10,513 nt of DNA from an uncultured Gemmatimonadota bacterium (GTDB taxonomy: Bacteria; Gemmatimonadota; Gemmatimonadetes; Gemmatimonadales; Gemmatimonadaceae). Below are positions 6,936 through 10,513 of this stretch, in pieces. Under the pieces are notes generated by a model. The model worked only from the letters and a program-made list of their open reading frames with translations, made no database searches and was not told where the DNA came from. Position 1 is the first letter of the stretch; the number at the start of each line of letters is the position of its first letter. The stretch spans positions 1 through 10,513 of the forward strand of contig CAMLDY010000089.1 in NCBI GenBank assembly GCA_946478895.1, given 5' to 3'. The position numbers and the translations under genes are program-made.

Positions 6936-7865
6936 TCATTTTCCGATGCGGACAGCCTGTAGCTGCAGGTCAGCGGACTCGATCCGCCACTGCCGCTGCT
7001 CGGCGGTCGCGCCGTCGACCATCGATCGGCGGAGAGTATAGGTACCGGAAAAATGCTGGGTGCGGTCGTCGTTCTGCACCGCGTCGACGACGACCGGAAC
7101 CGTTGCGTACTGGGAGCCGGCTGCCCCCTCGAGCCGGACGCTGTCGGTAACGGTCACGTGCACGCGCGCGGTTTGCGCGAAGCCGCGCGCGAAGTCTCGT
7201 GACGACTGGCCACTCGCCTTGCCGCGGTTGGACCACAGCGCATACGCGTCGTCGTAGTTCTTGGCGGCGATTGCCTGGTAGTAGCGTCGCACTACATCGG
7301 CTGGGCTCTCCTCCGCAGGAGTCGCGGCGGCGGACCGTTCCGCTCCCTGCTCGTACGCCGAGACGCGCCATCCGTCCTGGTCTCGCAAGGTAAGCGTGAC
7401 TGGCCGGCGATCGACCGCAGACAGTGTGTCGGATGTCAGAACGTACACGACTTCCGCCGCCACCCGGCACTCGGCCCCGCGAGATTCGACCGATTTTATC
7501 TCGATGCGAGCCGGCCACGGATTCGACACCTGCCGGCCGGGCGCGTGCGATGGATCCTTTTGCCAGCTCGAGAGAAGTGCCGGAGCGACCAGAGATCCGT
7601 ACGCGTCGGTCAGATTGCGCGCCACGATGGTGTCCGGCGCGAGCAGTGACACCCGCCGCATTTGCGTGCCGAGTCGTTGTACTCTGTCGCGAACCTCAGC
7701 CGGGCATTGCCGCGACGCCGCGGCCGCCGCGGCGCCGGTGTCCACCGCGGCGCCGGTGTCCACCGCCGCGCTGGCATCAGCGGAGCCGTCGCCTTTTGCG
7801 CAGCCCGCCAGGACTGCGGTCGCCAGAAGAAAACTCATAAAACCATTGGGAGTGATCTCGTGCAC
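6936..7865 (-). CDS. Hypothetical lipoprotein with NTF2-like domain(s)
   Basis: 309 residues, function unknown. The GTG start at 7865 is chosen because GAGGGG at 7873-7878 lies 7 nt upstream. An internal ATG at 7838 (residue 10) has no such site. Lipobox VLAGC gives Cys22, but the stretch before it (HEITPNG) has no Lys or Arg, unusual for an export signal. A low-complexity Ala-rich linker (about 26-50) with a doubled VDTGAA unit follows. Residues about 54-172 and 188-306 each look like alpha+beta folds. The second begins VVRRYYQAIAAKNYDDAYALW, the helix pattern of NTF2/SnoaL-like domains, and ends in strands (TLRR, QWRIESADLQ). C54 and C133 could form a disulfide. The gene stops 4 bases from the hydrolase stop on the other strand, so it is not part of that operon. 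Confidence 0.8.
   Translation of the reverse strand: MHEITPNGFMSFLLATAVLAGCAKGDGSADASAAVDTGAAVDTGAAAAAASRQCPAEVRDRVQRLGTQMRRVSLLAPDTIVARNLTDAYGSLVAPALLSSWQKDPSHAPGRQVSNPWPARIEIKSVESRGAECRVAAEVVYVLTSDTLSAVDRRPVTLTLRDQDGWRVSAYEQGAERSAAATPAEESPADVVRRYYQAIAAKNYDDAYALWSNRGKASGQSSRDFARGFAQTARVHVTVTDSVRLEGAAGSQYATVPVVVDAVQNDDRTQHFSGTYTLRRSMVDGATAEQRQWRIESADLQLQAVRIGK
7731..7766. repeat. Tandem 18-bp repeat, two perfect copies
   Basis: Bases 7731-7748 are repeated exactly at 7749-7766. In the minus-strand lipoprotein gene the unit encodes a six-residue block (VDTGAA in one phasing) in the linker after the lipidated Cys. The unit keeps the reading frame, so copy number could vary without breaking the gene. 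Confidence 0.9.
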
Positions 7866-7872
7866 TAACCAA

Positions 7873-7878
7873 CCCCTC
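7873..7878 (-). promoter_or_regulatory. Shine-Dalgarno of the lipoprotein gene
   Basis: Read on the minus strand this is GAGGGG, 7 nt before the GTG at 7863-7865. It decides the GTG start over the downstream ATG at 7836-7838, which has no purine-rich site before it. Confidence 0.55.
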
Positions 7879-7885
7879 GCTGTGA

Positions 7886-7907
7886 GAGCAGATTTTCAGA
7901 ATCGCTC
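7886..7907. promoter_or_regulatory. Imperfect inverted repeat in the divergent intergenic region
   Basis: GAGC-A-GATT (7886-7894) pairs with AATCGCTC (7900-7907) over 8 pairs with one bulged A and a 5-base loop. It overlaps the candidate -10 of the minus-strand gene and lies between two divergent genes, a position suited to an operator. The bulge breaks the symmetry needed by a dimeric repressor, so it may be chance. Confidence 0.25.
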
Positions 7908-7926
7908 ACCGGCCCGAGAGTATCAA
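7898..7926 (-). promoter_or_regulatory. Candidate sigma-70-type promoter for the lipoprotein gene
   Basis: On the minus strand TTGATA (7921-7926, five of six matches to TTGACA) is followed after exactly 17 nt by GATTCT (7898-7903, three of six matches to TATAAT). The implied transcript would start near 7891, about 25 nt before the GTG and just upstream of the Shine-Dalgarno. The -10 is weak and the sigma-70 consensus may not hold in this phylum. Confidence 0.3.
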
Positions 7927-7944
7927 CCCCAAGTCCCAACTGCC

Positions 7945-8124
7945 ATGAAAGCGTATCTCATTACTACCGGAACCATGTTCGCCCTGCTCGCGTTTCTTCA
8001 CCTGTGGCGCGCGGTTCAGGAATCAGGTCAGCTCGCCCAGGACCCGTGGTTTCTGGTGATCACGATTGTCGCCGCCGCATTGTCGGTGTGGGCGTTCCGG
8101 CTGCTGCGCGCCACACCACGCTGA
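7945..8124 (+). CDS. Small two-helix membrane protein, unknown function
   Basis: 59 residues from the ATG at 7945. There are two hydrophobic stretches, about residues 4-22 (YLITTGTMFALLAFLHLWR) and 36-54 (FLVITIVAAALSVWAFRLL). They are separated by a short polar loop (AVQESGQLAQDPW), and the tail is basic (LLRATPR). This is the pattern of a genuine small inner-membrane hairpin protein. The C-terminal Arg residues suggest a cytoplasmic C-terminus. No clear Shine-Dalgarno precedes the ATG, so the message may be leaderless or weakly translated. The frame stays open upstream, but that part lies antisense to the lipoprotein gene and looks like a shadow. It is divergent from the lipoprotein gene and convergent with cysK, 13 nt away. 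I recognise the general look from uncharacterised small proteins of Gemmatimonadota-like genomes but cannot name a family. Confidence 0.7.
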   Translation: MKAYLITTGTMFALLAFLHLWRAVQESGQLAQDPWFLVITIVAAALSVWAFRLLRATPR

Positions 8125-8156
8125 GATCCGCCGCGACCTACACTGTCGCGGCGATC
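8125..8156. terminator. Candidate bidirectional terminator hairpin at a convergent junction
   Basis: CGCCGCGAC (8129-8137) and GTCGCGGCG (8145-8153) are perfect 9-bp inverted arms around a 7-base loop. Three more pairs (GAT/ATC, 8125-8127 with 8154-8156) form if C8128 is bulged. The hairpin fills the gap between the small membrane-protein gene and cysK and takes in the cysK stop codon (8138-8140) and last codons. There is no T-tract on either side, so it is not a classical intrinsic terminator. It could still block read-through or protect 3' ends. Confidence 0.45.
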
Positions 8157-9163
8157 GCCATCTCCTCGTCGTTCATCTCGGTGAGAACATCACCGAACAA
8201 CGGAGTGCTGAGGTAACGCTCGCCGGTATCGGGCAGCATTGCGAGGATCGTCGTGCCCTTCGGCGCTTTCTGGGCGATCTCGAGCGCCGCGGAAAAAGTC
8301 GCACCGGCGGAAATCCCGACGAAGATCCCTTCCTTTTGCGCGAGGCGGCGGCTGGCCTGCATCGCCTGGGGCCCTGGAATCGTCACGACCTGATCGATCA
8401 GATCCATCTCGAGCGCGTCACCCGTCAGCTTCGGGATGAAGTCCGGGCTCCAGCCCTGGATCGGGTGTGGCTGCCACGCTGGATGCCGTGACTTGGGCGA
8501 GCCGTCGGGCATCCGGTCCTGGGGCTGCTTGCTGGTGAGCAACGGTGCGTCGGCCGGCTCCGCCACCACGACTTTCACCTCCGGACGCTCCTTCGCCAGA
8601 ACTCGTGCTACTCCCTTGAGTGTTCCGCCGGTTCCGAATCCCGTCACCCAGTAATCGAGCCGCTCGCCGGCGAAGTCATTGATGATCTCGCGCGCCGTGG
8701 TACGCGAATGGAAATCCGCGTTGGCCTCGTTCTCGAATTGCCGGGTGTAGAACCAGCCGTTCTTTCGAGCCAGCTCGATGGTCTTCTTCACCATCCCCAC
8801 CGCGCCTTCGGCCGGGGGCGTGAGAATCACCTTCGCGCCGAGATAGCGCATCAATCGCCGGCGCTCGATGCTGAAGGACTCCGCCATCACGACGACCAGC
8901 GGGTAGCCCTTCGCCGCGCAGACCATCGCCAGTCCGATGCCGGTGTTTCCGCTGGTGGCTTCGACCACGGTTTGGCCGGGCTTTAGCTCGCCCTTCTTCT
9001 CAGCGTCTTCGATCACGCCCAGCGCGAGCCGGTCCTTGACCGAACCCAACGGATTGAATGCCTCGACCTTCACATAAAGGTTGACCTCGGGCGGCGCGAG
9101 GCGATTGATCTTGACTATCGGAGTGTTGCCGACGGTGCCGAGGATGCTGGCGAATTTGGTCAT
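8138..9163 (-). CDS. cysK: Cysteine synthase (O-acetylserine sulfhydrylase)
   Basis: PLP-dependent cytoplasmic enzyme making L-cysteine from O-acetyl-L-serine and sulfide; 341 residues from the ATG at 9163. The N-terminus ILGTVGNTPIVKIN and FNPLGSVKDR carry the PLP lysine (K43). The substrate loop TSGNTG is at 70-75, the phosphate-binding loop GFGTGGT at 175-181, GISAGA at 283-288 and PDTGERYLST at 311-320. HPIQG (233-237) matches the family's HKIQG segment. Between AEP and HPIQG there is an insert of roughly 18 residues (QDRMPDGSPKSRHPAWQ) relative to E. coli CysK. From memory the same insert occurs in a recognised subgroup of bacterial cysteine synthases, so it is not an artefact. No cysE or sulfur-reduction gene is in the window. 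The ATG lacks a clear Shine-Dalgarno. The gene lies 79 nt downstream of the acyl-CoA synthetase gene on the same strand. Confidence 0.95.
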   Translation of the reverse strand: MTKFASILGTVGNTPIVKINRLAPPEVNLYVKVEAFNPLGSVKDRLALGVIEDAEKKGELKPGQTVVEATSGNTGIGLAMVCAAKGYPLVVVMAESFSIERRRLMRYLGAKVILTPPAEGAVGMVKKTIELARKNGWFYTRQFENEANADFHSRTTAREIINDFAGERLDYWVTGFGTGGTLKGVARVLAKERPEVKVVVAEPADAPLLTSKQPQDRMPDGSPKSRHPAWQPHPIQGWSPDFIPKLTGDALEMDLIDQVVTIPGPQAMQASRRLAQKEGIFVGISAGATFSAALEIAQKAPKGTTILAMLPDTGERYLSTPLFGDVLTEMNDEEMAIAATV

Positions 9164-9242
9164 GGAAGTTGTGACTGGGGTCGTCGCGAATTGGCTCGCT
9201 ACAACCTAGCGGTGGCTCGGGGAAAGAGTTGTAAAGGTTTCG

Positions 9243-10513
9243 TCAGGCGATGGCGTGCTGATCGGTCGTGCCCGTACGCTCGGCGTCCTCGTACAGCGAA
9301 TCGATCAGCGTCTTGTAGTTCTTGTCGATGGTTCGGCGCTTCACCTTCTGGGTTGGCGTCAGCTCACCGCTCTCGATCGAGAAATCGTGCTCGAGCAAGC
9401 CGATCCGCTTCGGTACCTCGAAGTGCGCTGCGCCCTCGAGCTCCTTTGCCACTTCCTTTTCGATCTTGGCATGAATGGTCGGCATGCGGAGCAGTTGCGC
9501 GCGGTCGGTCCAGATGATGTTGCGCTTCATCGCCCACTTCTCGAGCTGGTCGAAGTTGGGCACGATCAGCATCGACGGGAACTTGCGCTTGTCGCCGATC
9601 ATCACTGCCTGCGCCACGTACTTGTTGGTTTTGACTTTGTTCTCGAGCGGTTGGGGCGCGATGTTCTTGCCGCCGGCGGTGACGATGATGTCCTTCTTGC
9701 GATCGGTGATGGCGAGGAATCCGTCGCGTAGCTCGCCGATGTCACCGGTATGGAACCACCCGTCGGGATCGATTGCCTCGCGCGTCGCGTCGGGTTTGTT
9801 ATAGTAGCCTTTCATGACGTGCGGACCGCGGGTCAGGATCTCGCCGTCGAATGCGATCTTGACTTCTACGCCGTCGATGGGCTTGCCGACCGTGCCGAGC
9901 CGGAAATTCTCGGGCGTGTTGACGGCGATCACGGGCGACGTCTCGGTGAGGCCGTAGCCCTCGAGGATCATCAGCCCGGCGGCGTAGAAGAACTTGTTGA
10001 TCTCGGGCGAGAGCGGTGCGCCCCCCGAGACGAAGTAGCGTAGCCGGCCTCCGGTGCGCGCCTTGAGCTTGCTGAAGACCAGCTTTTGCGCGATGGAGTA
10101 CTGAATGCCCAGCACTCCGCCCGGCTGTTTTCCTTCGAGCTTCTGATCGGCCCACCGGTCGGCGACGCCCCGCGCCCAGAAGAAAATCTTCTTCTTCAGG
10201 AACCCGCCGGTCAGCGCGGTCTCGAGAACCCGCGCGTACATCTTCTCGTACAACCGCGGAACGGACAGCACCAGGGTCGGCTTCACCTCCTGCAGGTTCA
10301 CCGGAACCGTGTCGATCGACTCGGCGTACGCGATGGAGGTCCCCGTCGCAAACATCATGTAGTGCCCCGCCATCCTCTCGAAGATGTGCGAGAGCGGAAG
10401 AAAGCTCAGCGCGGTATCCTTGCCCTCGAACGGAACGGCCCGCCGCGCCGCCTCGACATTGGAAAAGATGTTGTCGTGGCTGAGCATCACGCCCTTGGGC
10501 TCGCCGGTGGTGC
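9243..10513 (-). CDS. Long-chain acyl-CoA synthetase (AMP-forming), 5' partial
   Basis: Adenylate-forming enzyme activating fatty acids to acyl-CoA for beta-oxidation or lipid synthesis. The 3' part (about 422 residues of a family near 600) lies in the window, and the frame is open to base 10513. The edge residues TTGEPKGVMLSHDN are the AMP/phosphate-binding loop, so the GTG at 10490 is an internal Val codon and not a start. Further landmarks in order are FLPLSHIFERM, VSGGAPLSPE, ILEGYGLTETSPV (adenine-binding), GWFHTGDIGE, the hinge ITDRKKDIIVTAGGKNIAPQPLE, and the C-terminal GELTPTQKVKR with the catalytic lysine region. RKFPSMLIVPNFDQLEKWA is typical of FadD15/FAA-type long-chain enzymes rather than acetyl-CoA synthetase. 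All visible core motifs are intact. The missing N-terminal part, roughly a third, lies beyond the edge. Whether it shares a transcript with cysK is unclear. Confidence 0.93.
   Translation of the reverse strand, partial: TTGEPKGVMLSHDNIFSNVEAARRAVPFEGKDTALSFLPLSHIFERMAGHYMMFATGTSIAYAESIDTVPVNLQEVKPTLVLSVPRLYEKMYARVLETALTGGFLKKKIFFWARGVADRWADQKLEGKQPGGVLGIQYSIAQKLVFSKLKARTGGRLRYFVSGGAPLSPEINKFFYAAGLMILEGYGLTETSPVIAVNTPENFRLGTVGKPIDGVEVKIAFDGEILTRGPHVMKGYYNKPDATREAIDPDGWFHTGDIGELRDGFLAITDRKKDIIVTAGGKNIAPQPLENKVKTNKYVAQAVMIGDKRKFPSMLIVPNFDQLEKWAMKRNIIWTDRAQLLRMPTIHAKIEKEVAKELEGAAHFEVPKRIGLLEHDFSIESGELTPTQKVKRRTIDKNYKTLIDSLYEDAERTGTTDQHAIA

Noticed and set aside
6956..6969. Near-palindrome CCTGTAGCTGCAGG near the 3' end of the lipoprotein gene
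   Set aside because: It lies inside coding sequence, is short and imperfect, and has no loop or T-tract for termination.
7396..7944. N-terminal extension of the small membrane protein
   Set aside because: It is antisense to the lipoprotein gene and has low-complexity Thr/Ser/Arg/Ala composition. The hydrophobic hairpin begins cleanly at the ATG at 7945.
8208..8491. Small plus-strand open frames opposite cysK
   Set aside because: Arg/Ser-rich shadow translations; cysK on the minus strand is complete with all active-site motifs.
9197..9211. Short inverted repeat CGCTA/TAGCG between the acyl-CoA synthetase and cysK genes
   Set aside because: Only five pairs, no T-tract and no conserved riboswitch or leader-peptide feature; too weak to call a terminator or regulator of cysK.

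Overview
This is a GC-rich, densely coded bacterial window with no gene-free stretch over 100 bases. No tRNA, rRNA, CRISPR array or insertion sequence was seen. The organism looks like a free-living Gram-negative heterotroph. The lipoprotein signals, the haem-c/FG-GAP lipoprotein, the secreted PIG-L deacetylase and the style of the CysK and acyl-CoA ligase would suit Gemmatimonadota or a neighbouring phylum such as Acidobacteriota. That placement is an impression from protein style, not a search result.

Left part (1-6931, + strand): four genes form a tight probable operon. In order they are a PIG-L/LmbE-family zinc deacetylase (5' end outside the window), an APC-superfamily permease, a lipoprotein joining a c-type haem site to FG-GAP/VCBS repeats, and a secreted family 2 glycoside hydrolase. 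The hydrolase carries the signature of exo-beta-D-glucosaminidases (CsxA type), with an Asp where most GH2 enzymes have Glu as acid/base. The junctions are 15 nt, a 4-base TTGA stop/start overlap, and 38 nt.

The best functional reading is amino-sugar catabolism. A PIG-L enzyme would remove acetyl groups from GlcNAc-containing oligosaccharides, and the GH2 enzyme would release glucosamine from the deacetylated chain. This would parallel the deacetylase plus exo-glucosaminidase chitin pathway known from thermococcal archaea. The permease and the haem/propeller lipoprotein have no assigned role; uptake and a redox or surface-binding role are inferences.

Middle (6936-8124): a minus-strand lipoprotein with NTF2-like domains runs tail-to-tail against the hydrolase gene. 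It is divergent from a 59-residue two-helix membrane protein, and the 79-base space between them holds a candidate promoter and an imperfect dyad.

Right part (8138-10513, minus strand): cysK for cysteine synthase lies downstream of the 3' part of a long-chain acyl-CoA synthetase gene cut by the window edge. A GC-rich hairpin sits at the convergent end of cysK and the small membrane-protein gene. This right part looks like ordinary housekeeping content.
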